Shown one piece after another: positions 24,395 to 35,944 of a stretch of 64,000 nt of DNA; position 1 is the stretch's first letter, and each line of letters begins with the position of its first letter. The notes under the pieces were generated by a model. That model made no database searches, had not been told where the DNA came from, and saw only the letters and a list, made by a program, of their open reading frames with translations. Both the position numbers and the translations under genes were made by a program. Where the stretch lies: assembly GCF_907164915.1 (NCBI RefSeq), contig NC_061863.1:28129710-28193709 (forward strand), written 5' to 3'. Source of the DNA: Impatiens glandulifera. Its lineage: Eukaryota; Streptophyta; Magnoliopsida; Ericales; Balsaminaceae.

Positions 24395-24830
24395 ACACCT
24401 AAATAATTCGCTTCAATCGACTCCTATTAATTATCATTTTTATTAAAAATTGAGAATTTAAAACCTAAAACTGAAACGAATATTAATTCGCTTCAATGAA
24501 AACAAGTATTTGGGGCGAATATCTATTCTCTTCATATTTCTTTAATGAAATTGATATTTTTGTAGAATTTGGTATTTACATGTTAGGGTAAGTGTAATGA
24601 CATGACAAGTAATCCGGCTTCTCATGGGTGGGGTGGGAGTTTTTACATCAAAGTCAGATTGAAAATAACTTGAAGCGAATAATTCTTCGCAAGAATTCGA
24701 TTACTCTAAATTAAAAGTTTTCATATAATAATTATTCGCTCCAAGTCGACTCCTCACATATAAATTTTGATCATAATTTATTAAATAAACAAAAAAATGT
24801 TTGAAGCGAATATTTGTGCGCTTCATGCTT
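24395..24830 (-). repeat. Isolated subterminal-repeat unit between the transposase and Ulp1 genes
   Basis: It has the right-side orientation: tggtatttacatgttagggtaagtg near 24570, cttctcatgggtgggg near 24620, and flanking GCGAA/TTCGC motifs (24410, 24484, 24512, 24672, 24738, 24806). It occupies the gap between two converging genes and probably separates their 3' ends. Confidence 0.6.
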
Positions 24831-25008
24831 CTTTCAATTAATTTATTCATTTAATACATAAATGAACAAGTATGATGGTAAATCAAATTTCATTAAAAAC
24901 AATCTGTATATATACATCTTCATTATTGTCAAAATGTGAATTGTAATGTTTTGAAAATTTAAATTACACAACATATTCATTATTGTACAAATGTATACAT
25001 TTCCAAAT

Positions 25009-28000
25009 TCATTGACTAATCCATTTACTGCTGGAATTGTAGACCTTGCTCCTGGATTTGTTGAGCTCCGAGCCAATGACACGCCAACAATCTTCCATCC
25101 TCAAGGTCTTTATTTGGTCCCGTACATTTTTTTAACGCCGAAGCCACTTTTCCAACCCTTCACCTGACCTTCATACGTCTCCATGTGTCTCATACAAAAA
25201 ATGCCGCAGTTAGTGTAATTCCGGGAATCCTGCCATGACAATTTCAAACATATCTTTTCCAAACTGCCATATTTTGCAGCAAGAACGGGGTCTACGGCGT
25301 TCATATATTGTTGAATGTAGTCATCCTGATACATCATTACAAACAACATGATATAATGTAATTTAGTGCTACTAGAATTCAATCATTGAACAAGTTGAAA
25401 ATCAAATTTGAGTGTCATACCAAGATTTGTGCATTCTTATATCTTCTTTCGAAGGGCGCTTGCATAGGTGACTCTCTTTTGTCAATTACTTGAAATTGCC
25501 TTTGTATGAAGTTATAGCAAACCAAGTAGAAATGTCTGTCATCAATGATTGGGAAAAATATCTATGGATAGAATTAAAACAAATTAGATTTCTACTGAGT
25601 TGTACATGCTATTATAAGATATCATAGCGAGAGATGTACTTACGAGGTCCACATCCAAGAGGTCCCTTTTCAAAATGTCGAAAGCCCGACCTTCACGATA
25701 TAACCTTTCATTGAATTGGTCTAGTGTAGTTATCCCACCTTCACGAAAAATCTGTTTACAGCATAGTCTTTAGTCTCACACGAATAACATAATTGATAAA
25801 CAACAGTGCTAGTACAACTTACAGTGAGCGCGGTTGTGAAAAAAATCTTATTGTAACGACGTTTTATATTTCTCCTACAAAGGTCGTTCAACATGTACGA
25901 CCAAATGTCAATAATCATACTGTCTACCCAGGTTTTATCAGCCATTGTAAGCATGTCCCCGCGCGTCACGTGCAGACTTAGTCTATCCCCAAAAAATAAC
26001 ATTTCACTACATAAAACAATAAAAACATGTTTCAGAATGGGGTACAAATTATATTTTTTATGAATAAGTAAGTATGTCCATGAAACATTACCTATGATCA
26101 AGTCCCGCAACAAATATGAAACCCACAAAAATCTTCTGAATGTTTGTAATTTGTTTGACATCCCTAAAAATTTTATTGAAATATGGGGTTTTCAAAACTG
26201 GAGGCAATTCCAATGCTTTAAGCCATTCTTTCAATTGCATTTGTGGACGAGAAGAGGCAGTTTGAAGTGGCGGTGGTAGACTGGAGATGCATTCTTCCGG
26301 TTCAATTATTACTATCGCCAAAGAAGGGGAGTTGTTGTTGGTTTCGGTGTTGATGACATCGGTTAACCAATCCGTTTTCAAATTTCGGGGGACTTTTCTG
26401 CAGACATTTAAGGCCTTTGATGGTCATGCTTTTTCTGTTTTTTGGATAATTTGGGTAGGAGGCAAGGCTGGGGTTGTTGGAGTGCTGGTGTTTGTGTTGG
26501 TTTCTGTTTTGGGAGGAATGGGTTTGGCTATGGATTGGTCGGTTGGATTGGTTATGGCTTTGGTGTTGGTTTCTGTTTTGGGAGGAATGGGGTTGGCTAT
26601 GGATTGGTCTGTTGGATTGGCCGTGGCTTTGGTGTTAGATTCTGTTTTGGGAGGAATGGGGTTGGCTTTGGCTTGTGCCATTGGAGGGGTTGGGGTTTTG
26701 TTTAGAGGAATGGGGTTGGATTTGGCTTGTGCAATTGGAGGGGTTGGGGTTGTGGTTTTGGTTTCTGTTTTGAGTGGAATGGGGTTCTTGTGGGATTGGG
26801 CCGTTGGAGTGAGGGTGGTTTGTGTGTTGTCTTGGGTGTTTAGAGGAAGGGTGTTGTCTTTGGCTTGGTGGTTGGCTTTGGTGTTTTTTTCGGTGTTGGG
26901 AGAAAGGGTGCTCTTGTTGGCTTGGGCTGTTGGAGTGGTGTTGTCTTTGGTGTTTTTTTCGGTGTGGGGAGGAAGGGTGCTCTTGTTGGCTTGGACTGTT
27001 GGAGTGGTGTTGGCTTTGGGGTTGGTTTCGGTGTTGGGAGGAAGGGTGCTCTTGTTGGCTGGGGCTGTTGGAGTGGTGTTGGCTTTGGGGTTGGTTTCGG
27101 TGTTGGGGGTTATGGTTTTCTTGTTGGTTGGGGCTGTTGGAGTGGTGTTGGCTTTGGTGTTTTTTTCGGTGTTGGGAGGAATGGTGCTCTTGTTGGCTGG
27201 GGCTGTTGGAGTGGTGTTGGCTTTGGGGTTGGTTTCGGTGTTGTGGGTTATGGTTTTCTTGTTGGCTGGGGCTGTTGAAGTGGTGTTGTCTTTGGTGTTG
27301 GCATGGGTGTTGGGAGGGAGGGTGGTTTTTGTGTTGGGGTTAATGCTACTTCCTCTTGGCTGCTGATGTTTTGTTTTGTCCAAACTCCGTTGTAACCCTT
27401 CCCTCAGGATTGAATGGGAGTTTAGTACAGTGGTCAATGGCTCAAATGTAGACTGTACAAGTTCCATGGCGTTTATCTGGTGCATCTCATTTAGATATTT
27501 AGCCCCTTGTGCCAATTCGTCTGCAGCGGCCGCAACCTTCCTCAAACATGATGCCAAATTTTGTGTAATTGGAGCCTGCTCAGTAAGATTGTCATCCCCA
27601 GATTGTGGTGGTGTTGGCTCCACATTTTGTTGAATCGGTGATTGCTCATTCGGAATGGCTTTGCAACTACCCTACCATGTCCAAACCCCCCATGTGCAGC
27701 CTCATACTCAACCCTTTCGTACATCTTCTTCTCGTCCCAACATCCCAAGATAGGAAAATTCCTTGAGATCTGACAGTTTACCTTGAACTCAACCACACGG
27801 TCCAAGTAGCACAACTGATACATTAGCATAAACAAATATATGTTACGTTAAAATAAATGAAAAATTATGAAGGTACAACCTACAGCAAATAGATTTCTAC
27901 ACTCAACAAAAGAAACGTTAATGGTCCATGGAAATAGGATGTCTTTTTTTCTTTCCACTTATAAACACTGTCGACTAGTCCGTCTAACGTAAACTTGCAC

Positions 28001-29008
28001 CAGTTGTAGTCTTTGATTTTAGATACATCCTGGAGGGATTTCAGTACTTTGAATCTGTACATAAAAAAGGAGTGACTCAAACCAGTTAAAATGACGTTGA
28101 AGTTCTAAATGAAATTACACAATTACACCTAGGTTTTTTGGGTATACCTGCACTGTGGATTTTGGGATGTCCACAAAAAACTGGATACAACACATACCAC
28201 GAAGTCCATCTTGAAGTTACTGTCTCCGGCTGTATTCTGTAGAATTTTGTCAGGCATTTGGTAGGTCGAAGGACCTCCACTATTCTCGAATCCCCATCTC
28301 CTTCTCCACGCCGTGAGATGGTCCTTGTACACCTTGTCATCCGTGTGATTTCCTAAACACTGCCACTTCTAATTCCCCTATGGGTATGTTCAACACACAT
28401 TGAACATCCTCTTCATCAATCTGCATCTCCTCTCCACTGTGTAGGACGATGCTCCTCCTTCTGGGATTGAAGAGGCTCACAATGCTCCGTGAGAATTGAA
28501 GTGGGCATTTTGATATGCCAAGTGAAAGAAGGGAACCAAATCCTATGTCCCTCATAGCCTGCTTCTGTTCTTCGGATAACCTGTTAATCAGGTAATGAAG
28601 GCCCGATGGAGAGGTTCTGCTCTTGAAATCAACATCAGGGTCACGAGTCCTTCTTCTTTTCTTCTTAAACTGGTTCTCATTAAGTGCTTCATTAGCAGCG
28701 TTGGCCAGAATATCCAGTGGTGTCGTGGGCGTGCCTGATGCCTCGGGTTTTCTTTTCCTTTGTTGAACACTACAATAACATTAGCAAATTCGATGACCCA
28801 CATAATCAAAAAAGAGGCAAATTTGTACATTTTCTAACATTAGCGTAATTACCTTAGTGTGTTAACTTCCGTCGTTGATTCAGTATATGGAACTATTTGC
28901 ATATCGGAATCCTGATTCTAAGATGATAGAGTCACATTTAGATTCAAACGAACTCAGATAAGCAAACGAAAAAGACCCACGCATGCAACCGTAAACACTT
29001 CTTACCAT
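25009..29008 (-). pseudogene. Ulp1-like (C48) cysteine protease gene with DUF1985-like N-terminus and repeat linker
   Basis: Minus-strand gene of about nine exons: 29008-29006 (ATG), 28917-28853, 28769-28148, about 28059-27905, from about 27810, 26013-25829, 25752-25644, 25564-25422 and 25364 onward. The N-terminal part (RLSEEQKQAMRDIGFGSLLS, HLTAWRRRWGF, NWCKFTLDGLVDSVYKWKEK, YLDRVVEF) resembles DUF1985 of plant transposon-borne Ulp1 proteins. A Thr/Asn/Pro repeat linker follows, then the peptidase. The catalytic triad is visible: His in DDRHFYLVCYN, Asp in QVIDKRES, Cys in NYTNCGIFCMRHMETY. The family removes SUMO-like modifiers. Lesions: frame changes near 28352, 27660 and in an A run near 25125, and a TGA at about 26416-26418. 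A truncated second copy lies at 37 kb. Confidence 0.85.
26840..27345 (-). repeat. In-gene tandem repeat encoding ~23-residue Thr/Asn/Pro units
   Basis: About seven units of ~69 bases encode variants of NTETNPKANTTPTAPANKST plus a PP-containing end. Further degenerate units follow to about 26480. They form a low-complexity linker between the DUF1985-like and protease parts. Because the repeat length is a multiple of three, all three antisense frames also stay open here, which explains long forward frames with no homology. Confidence 0.8.
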
Positions 29009-29011
29009 TTT

Positions 29012-30039
29012 TGCAGCAACAGAAGATACTAACCGGAAGAGAAATGGGTTCGTAGTCGAAAGAACGGAGACGACAGCGCTAGGTCAATTAGCAGAATAAC
29101 CTGGGGGTATGACGGCCGGAGACGGGCTTGAGATATTATATTTTCTAAATTGCTCTATTAGTGTGAATGTATTTTCATGAGGCAGTATCGGTTTTTACAA
29201 ACATGAATAAGGAGTTTTTCATGAACTTCATATGAGTCGAACCGATATTCGCTCATGGAATGTGACATGTAATTCTGCATTATGAAAAGAAAGCATACTA
29301 TAATAGGCGAGGATGTATTCGTTTTGAATGCCTGATTGTACGGATATATCTTCGCTTAGGACATGTATTACAAGATTCAACATTATTAAAAAAAAAATAC
29401 AAAAGGTGAGCAACTATTCGCTTCTACATGCGGAAGAAGCGAAGAAATCTTCGATCAGCAAATCTAACGTATCGTATACAATCTAAAGGATTGACATTTG
29501 GTTGGATGGTAGCAGTGGAAATGACTTGCCGTAGTCACAAAGCCTGAGACTATGTGACAGGTGAATTGACATGACAAAAAGGTTTTGGCGCTTCATTTTA
29601 TTTATTTAATTTATAATTGAAATGTTAATTATATTTAATTTATTTTTCTTTAAATATAAATAACAATATATATATTTTAATTTTACACTGATGTAATAAA
29701 TATAATGTTTGTTATGTATGGATAATTTAATATTTAATATAATGTTAATTATATTAAATGGAATTATTTGATTTATGAGTAGAAGATTGAGCGTTTATTT
29801 TTAGAAATTTTTGGTTTCTATAAAAAAACACACCAAGATCAAACAGCACCTAATTTTTGTTTGTACTTTTTCATTAACAATATATAAATTATGAATGATG
29901 TTTCCTGTCAAAAATACTGAAGACTGGTCCGATTCGATATTTCATGATTACTTTAAGATATGATATACCGTAAAAAAACATTTCATTAATGAATTAAAAA
30001 TAAAAATGAAGTGTGAATTAAGGGATACAAATTTTAAAT
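29012..30039. other. MULE sequence upstream of the Ulp1 gene
   Basis: 5' UTR/promoter side of the minus-strand protease gene, then AT-rich DNA. GCGAA/TTCGC-type motifs at 29240, 29303, 29345, 29415 and 29435. No gene recognised. Confidence 0.5.
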
Positions 30040-31590
30040 TGATTCGAACGAAGATTTATTCGCTGCGTGTCTTTTCCTCTAACATTCATTAATAAATGGA
30101 AAATTAACTTTGATGATAATTTTGGTCTTCACATACATGCGTTGGTGTACTTACATCAGGGGTAAAAGGTCTTCTCATGTAAGGGTAGGGGGTTTTACAT
30201 GAACGTCAGGTTAGAATTAATTGAAGCGAAGATTTATTCGCTTTAAATATGCCTCTCATAAATTACAATTTTCATTGAACAAGAATATATGTTCGCTGCA
30301 TTTCATCTTTAATTATTTGAATTCATATGTAATAAATGTGAATATAAAATTAATGTTAATTTTGGAATTTACATACAAGGGTAAGTGTGTTTCCATGACA
30401 GGCAAACGGTCTTCTTATGGTTGTGTTGGTGGGTTAACATGCAGGACATGTGAAAAATAATGAAGCGAACATTTATTCGCTTCTGACTGACACTCCGTAC
30501 AAAAAGCATGTTTGGAAAAATTAAAACGTAAACCTGAAGTATTTTTAGCAAAGATTTCTTCGTTGCATGTCATTTCCAATTCATTTATTAAATTGTTTTG
30601 ACGCTATAATTGAATTTTATGAATTTCTTTAATTAATAATATTTTAAATCTAATTTATATTCGATAATATTTTGTTCATATAGAAATAATATTATATTTA
30701 ATATAAATTTATACTTATTTCCTAACATAATTTTATCTATATAGAAATAATTTATTATTTAATATAATGTTAATTACAATATTGAATATTTGGTTTTAAT
30801 GGATAAAAATATTTCTATATAGGAAAACATATTTCTATTGTAAAACAAATAAACAATACTTTATCAATAATGAAATATAATTTATGTGATGTGACAAAAG
30901 GACTGCATACTGTTCCGATTTGATATATGGTCACGGGCTGATTACTTTTTTTGAATCCATAGATATGAAATGATTTCTATATAGGGTTTTATACAAAAAC
31001 ACATTACTTTTTCAATAATGAAATATAATTTATTAATGATGTGACCAAACAAAGGACTGCATACTGTTCCAAATAGATATTTGAGCACGGGTAAATTACT
31101 TTTTCATAATCCATAGATATTAAAAAAAAATTGAAGAAACCATATTTTTCTGTTTGCTATAAATGTAGGAATTACATAAACCATCTAGGTCGACATGAAA
31201 TATTTCGTGAGCATGAGCATTTCTGTTAAACATGCTCCTCAAAAATTAAAATTTTCATTAAATATTAATGAAAAAATTTCAAGTAATTTTAGCGAATATT
31301 TGTTCGCGGCATGTCATTTTTAATAAATTACTTTAATATTTAATAAACGGAAATATAAAATACATATAATTTTGGTCTTCACATACACGGGTAAGTGTAT
31401 TTCCATGACAGACAAGCGGGCTTCTCATGGTTGTGTTGGGGGGTGTACATGTAGGACAGGTGAAAAATGAATGAAGCGAAGAAATCTTCGCTTCTGAACG
31501 ACTCCCCGTAAATAATAATGTTTGAAAAAATTAAAACATAAACATGAAGTTATTTTAGCTAAGATCTCTTCGCTATTCGAATTAATTTAT
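30040..31590 (-). repeat. Right subterminal repeat array of the MULE
   Basis: Three units are the reverse complement of the left array, with ttttggtcttcacataca, gggtaagtg, tttccatgaca, cttctcatg and ttacatg blocks near 30121, 30360 and 31370. Palindromic motifs gaagcgaagatttattcgctt (30222), gaagcgaacatttattcgctt (30462) and gaagcgaagaaatcttcgctt (31472) separate them. Between units are AT-rich spacers with a second repeat, gactgcatactgttcc, at 30900, 31060 and 31850. Confidence 0.78.
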
Positions 31591-33276
31591 TTAGCAGATA
31601 CACGGAACTTCAAAATTCATGTTAATTTTGGTAATTTGTGGGTTATTAAAATGTTTTCACGCTTCAATTGAAAGTTTTCAATAAAATATATTTTAATTCT
31701 TATTTATATTCAATATAATTTTCTTCATATAGCAATAATATTATATTTAATATAATTTTATAATTATTTATTAAAATAATTTTATTAATATAGAAATAAT
31801 TTATTACTTTTTCGATAATGAAATTACTTTTTTATGATGTGACCAAAGGACTGCAAACTGTTCCGATTTGATATTTGATCACGGGAAAATTACTTTTTCT
31901 GAATCCATAGATATAAAATTTTATTAAGAAAACAAATTTTCTGTTTGCTATAAATGTAGGGATTACATAAACAATCTTCGTCGGCAGCATGAAATATTTC
32001 GTGAGCATTGTTGTTGAGAGTGTGTGTTTGTTTCAGATATTTTGTTGGGATGTATCCTTTGGGAGATTCTATGTGATGGAAAACTTGTACAATGAAGATC
32101 AACTGGTGGAAAACATCTTTAGTTACTACGAATTCTTCATACCTCAAGTAGAAACTACCGATCAAATGAAGATCATTCGTGTCCACCGCTAGTGGGAAGA
32201 GCCAACTGTAGGAGATTCTCTGGGATGGAAAACATCTAAAGAGATATCTCAACAGGTGTATGACCAAAGTTATGATTGAGAGATCCGCCGTGGTCGCTTC
32301 AATGGAGATGCATTGAAGCTGGAGATGCAGATGAATATTGTTAAAATGTACAAATGTTTATGAAACGTAGAAATGTTTATGAAACTTGTAATGAAATTTT
32401 GTTCATCGAATTATAATAAATATTTGTTATTTATATTTTCATGCACATTTCATTAAACATTTATAAAATAACGAATTTATTATAAATAATAAAATATTAT
32501 AATATCTACTCTTCTGGCTAAGTATACGTTTCCCATAAGTGAAATCATTGCCATAATTGTAATCTGAAGTGACATGTAATGTAAAATGTTTTGGCGCTTC
32601 TTCAATCATTTAACCCTGGATGGGATTTAATATACAAGCGAATCCATATTCGTTCAATTTTGTCGGTTTCAAATATCACTATCAAGCGAATTGTATTTCG
32701 TTTCGTAACACTGGTGGGTTTAATAAAGAAACTAACAAGCGAATGAATCTTCGTTCATAAATTCATTAGAGTTTTACATGAAAGTGTCACAAATACAATA
32801 TTATGTAACTAAAAAGAGAAGGCGACTTCATCTTCGTTTTCAATCACCTGGTTAAAAGTAATACACTAACAAACAAACGAAGAAATGTCCGTTCGATTTA
32901 CTGATTAGATACTGTGTTATGAAGCGAACAACCAATCGATGGATCAATGTAAGGGGTTTACATGAACACATCAGTTGTTTTACATTATACTTTGAATTGA
33001 TAATGACATCCAAATTGCAATCAAACAATCAAACATAACGACAATGATTCGATTTATATAACTCCAGAATACACTAACTACATAATGTAAAATATAACTT
33101 TAGAATATAATCAAACATAACTTCAGAATATAATTACTACACAAAAACATTTCATAATCCGTTTACATAAGTACTACACAGATTAACCAACAAAATAGCC
33201 GTTCAAAAATACAAATGAAGCTTAGTCTGATTCATCAGAGGATGACTCGTCAATCGATCATGTCATCGACACGATC
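31591..33276. other. Right outer part of the MULE, no clear gene
   Basis: It contains a repeat of the block gattacataaac...atgaaatatttcgtgagcat, seen at 31171 and again at 31961. More GCGAA/TTCGC-like motifs lie at 32637-32940. A small forward frame at 31989-32192 has no recognisable domain. The terminal repeat boundary was not located. Confidence 0.45.
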
Positions 33277-34384
33277 TCATGTTCGATGACGGGTGGAATG
33301 TATAGCTGAATGGCTTCGTTCACAGTAGTGATCCATCGATTGGGGATTGAAACCGTAAAAGAATTTTCTATTATTTGCGTACTCTAGGTAAAGATGGTGA
33401 GGAGTAAGCATCAAGTCCTCCGGAGGATTGAGTCCATTCGAAGGTAGGGGATTTCGTAGGCCAAATTGCCTGTATATGACAGTTGTGCAGTAGGAGGTAG
33501 TTCCCTCAAGGCCCAACACAATGATGAATGGAGAACCCCTCATCTCGTACATCATTACACTAAAGAGATACCATGGAACAATGAACCGAATTGGTGAATA
33601 TCCAAAATAGAATTCTTAGGCACGATTCCAGCGACCCTTTGCACTTGCAGATTGGCAAAGGAAGGGTAGGGAATTGAAGTACGGGGCAACCAATGCAACT
33701 TGTATAACAACCAGAGGTAGAGAACCAAAGGTGATCCCCGGAGGGAATAGTTATTTTCCTCTGGAACAAATTCATTAAGACCAAGTAATGTCTCAGCAAG
33801 TACAAGGCTAGCCAGGTTTGGGGCGTTTCCCATCAGTGCAGGAACTACCTCCAGGATCGTATCCGAAGGCCGTCGTCCTGCAACCGGACATAAAAAAAAT
33901 GAGCCATAACCACAAGCATGATCAGTTTGCTTTGTGTGTGGTTGATGGTCCTCTCAGCTCCCTGGACACGCCAAATGTACTCGTCTATGTTTGTCATATT
34001 GAGAAATCCATGTTGGAGGGTAAACAAAACAGCATCAAACATTGTACCTCCATAGAAGCTGTGGCAAATTTCGAGGGCTCTATGAGGATCTTGATTGACA
34101 GGCAAAATCATGAGTGCAAGACTACCACACCTAAGGATTGAAGCAAAGTCCTCTATCGTCGGGCATATGCGCATTTCCCCAATAACAAAAGAACGAGAGT
34201 CCGTATTCTATCTGCTTTGCATGTGGGCCATCAGTCCGTCGTGAACGTTTATTCGTAAAAGAGGTAGAATCTCATCTACATGATAGACACTAAAAGGGAT
34301 AGGGTCATCGTTAATCAGACTTAAGTATCGCTCCAGTTGTTGATGCGATAAAACCAACATGTCTGGGTCCATCTCTACATCCAT
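33277..34384 (-). pseudogene. DUF7745/plant mobile-domain-like protein, broken
   Basis: Minus-strand frames in sequence: start MDVEMDPDMLVLSHQQLERY at 34384, then RINVHDGLMAHMQSR, a TAG near 34208, SFVIGEMRICPTIEDFASIL, a frame change near 33850, APNLASLVLAETLLGLNEF, GSPLVLYLWLLYKLHWLP, another change near 33555, and RGSPFIIVLGLEGTT, YRQFGLRNPLP. The pattern xFxxGExxxxPTIEDF...SPLVLYLWLL...PxIxLxGxxxY is that of plant proteins annotated DUF7745 or plant mobile domain, often found near transposons. The exact family label is from memory of motifs and is moderately sure. No function can be assigned. It may be MULE cargo. Confidence 0.55.
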
Positions 34385-34434
34385 CTTATGAGTTTTACAC
34401 TAAATGACTGAAGAGAACGAATCTACACCGGTAG

Positions 34435-34560
34435 AGAGAGATTTGGGAAGGAAAGAGTCAAAACAGAGAGAGAGGTGAGAGTGAGAGTGGAGTGTGAAAG
34501 TGAGAGTGAGAGTGGAGTGTGAAAGTGAGAGTGAGGGTGTGAGAGTTATGATGTTTATCA
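34435..34560. repeat. GA-rich minisatellite
   Basis: The unit gagagtgagagtggagtgtgaaagt occurs twice in full with partial copies on both sides, ending gagagtgagggtgtgagag. Purine-rich on the plus strand. Confidence 0.75.
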
Positions 34561-34634
34561 GCAATAGTTGAAGTAATAAATGATTTTTCATTCTTGAATT
34601 CACATCATTACATAACTCTGGTAGAGGCATTACA

Positions 34635-35010
34635 TGTTGTGAAGATATCTTTGTTTAGTAATTTGAGTTCATATAGTTACGAATATATCTTTGTCTAGGA
34701 ATTTGAAAACATATAGTGAAGAAGATATCTTCGTCTCTAATTTTAAAAATATGGATTGTACCAAAAATAAATATAAGAAGATATCTTCGTCTAGGAATTT
34801 GAAAACATATAGTGAACAATATATCTTCGTCTCTGATTTTAAAAATATGGATTGTACCAAAAAAAAAATAAGAAGATATCTTCGATTAGGAATTTGAAAA
34901 TATATAGTTAAGAAGATATCTTCGTTTAGGAATTTGAAAACATATAGTGAAGAAGATATCTTCGTTTACGAATTTGCAAACATATAGTGAAGAAGATATC
35001 TTCGTCTCTC
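34635..35010. repeat. Tandem repeat built on the palindrome GAAGATATCTTC
   Basis: About eight copies of gaagatatcttcgtct (or gttt), each followed by aggaatttgaaaacatatagt or by ctaattttaaaaatatggattgtacc. Clean palindromes are at about 34723, 34778, 34872, 34912, 34950 and 34991. The higher-order unit alternates two spacer types. Confidence 0.8.
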
Positions 35011-35032
35011 CAAATGAGCAGATTCAAAACAT

Positions 35033-35063
35033 AGAATGATCATCATACGATGATGATCATTCT
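35033..35063. other. Perfect 14-bp inverted repeat with 3-base loop
   Basis: AGAATGATCATCAT-acg-ATGATGATCATTCT: fully paired arms of 14 bases. It lies 120 bases upstream of a TATA-like box at 35186-35193 and right after the palindrome array. It could be a cruciform or a dimer-protein binding site. Confidence 0.75.
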
Positions 35064-35944
35064 CCCTACAAGAGTAGGCTTCGTCACTACCTATTCCGGC
35101 GACTACAAGTCAAGAACATTCAAAATCCATTAATGACTTTTGACTGATTCAACCCATTTGGCTTCCCCAACTGACTTGGGATGGGTATAAATACCTCCCT
35201 CAAGTCATTCCGAAGCTAAGAAACCAACATACAACCCTTAAATCGAAAAATATCAAAGCCCTCCATTAAAGCTTCAGATTTTTCGAATTTTCCGTTTAAG
35301 ACCTTAAAGCTTGGATATGAGCATCCAGAAAGCTTCCCTAATGATCAAGGAGTGTTCTCCAATCCCGAGTAAGATTCCAATCAACCTATAATTCATATTA
35401 ACAATTTGAATTTTTTATATTTTTCGAATTGCATAAGCTTGTATGCTTGTTGTTCATGGTGTTTTATGTTTGAGAATTAATCCCTAGATGATTTATAAAC
35501 TATCTGGATATGATAGAACCGATCAATCGATCTAAATAAAAAAAACTCAAATTTGAATTAAAAAAAAAACGGGTTTGTTGTTCTTGGGTTAAGTTAGTTG
35601 AATCACTGCCCATAAAGCTTCCCAACATAATTGTAATGATGTTGAGTAATTATTTATATCATGTTTGATCAAAATCAAAATTTTCAAAATTAAATGAAAA
35701 TTTTGAGTTCTTGAATTGGTCAAAACAAATAGCCAATGTTCTCATTTCACTTCAAAACATCTTTAAAATAAAAACTTGAATTTTAATCACAAACTGTTTT
35801 GAGCAAATTGATCATTATCTAGGTCGATCCATACCTTGAACTGATGATCAACATGTTCATGGGAGCTTTGTGAAGCTACCCAAGCTCTTAGATCAAAGAA
35901 TTAGGGCTAAAAAAACTAATTTTAAAAATGAACCTTTGGTGTTC

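Larger units (their letters stand above)
18500..32960. mobile_element. Giant Mutator-like element (Kaonashi/KI-MULE-like) carrying BRCT, transposase and Ulp1 protease genes
   Basis: The flanks hold the same repeat unit in opposite orientation: units start near 18613, 18879 and 19238 on the left. The reverse complement appears near 30120-30220, 30360-30450 and 31370-31460 on the right. Between them are a BRCT gene (+), a FAR1/MULE transposase (+) and a Ulp1-like protease (-), the last two convergent. Plant MULEs that carry Ulp1-like genes next to a transposase are known (Kaonashi in Arabidopsis, similar ones in melon). The exact ends and the expected 9-bp target duplication were not found, so the limits are approximate; the right end could lie as far as 35 kb. 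Confidence 0.8.

Noticed and set aside
26287..27366. 359-codon forward frame rich in Val, Leu and Gly, with two more long forward frames overlapping it
   Set aside because: It is the antisense of the in-frame Thr/Asn/Pro repeat of the Ulp1 gene; a 69-base repeat keeps all antisense frames open. No domain or plausible start context.
33818..34141. 107-codon forward frame
   Set aside because: Antisense of the better supported DUF7745-like minus-strand frame.
34669..34897. Overlapping small frames on both strands in the palindrome array
   Set aside because: Produced by the tandem repeat itself; repetitive peptide without domain.
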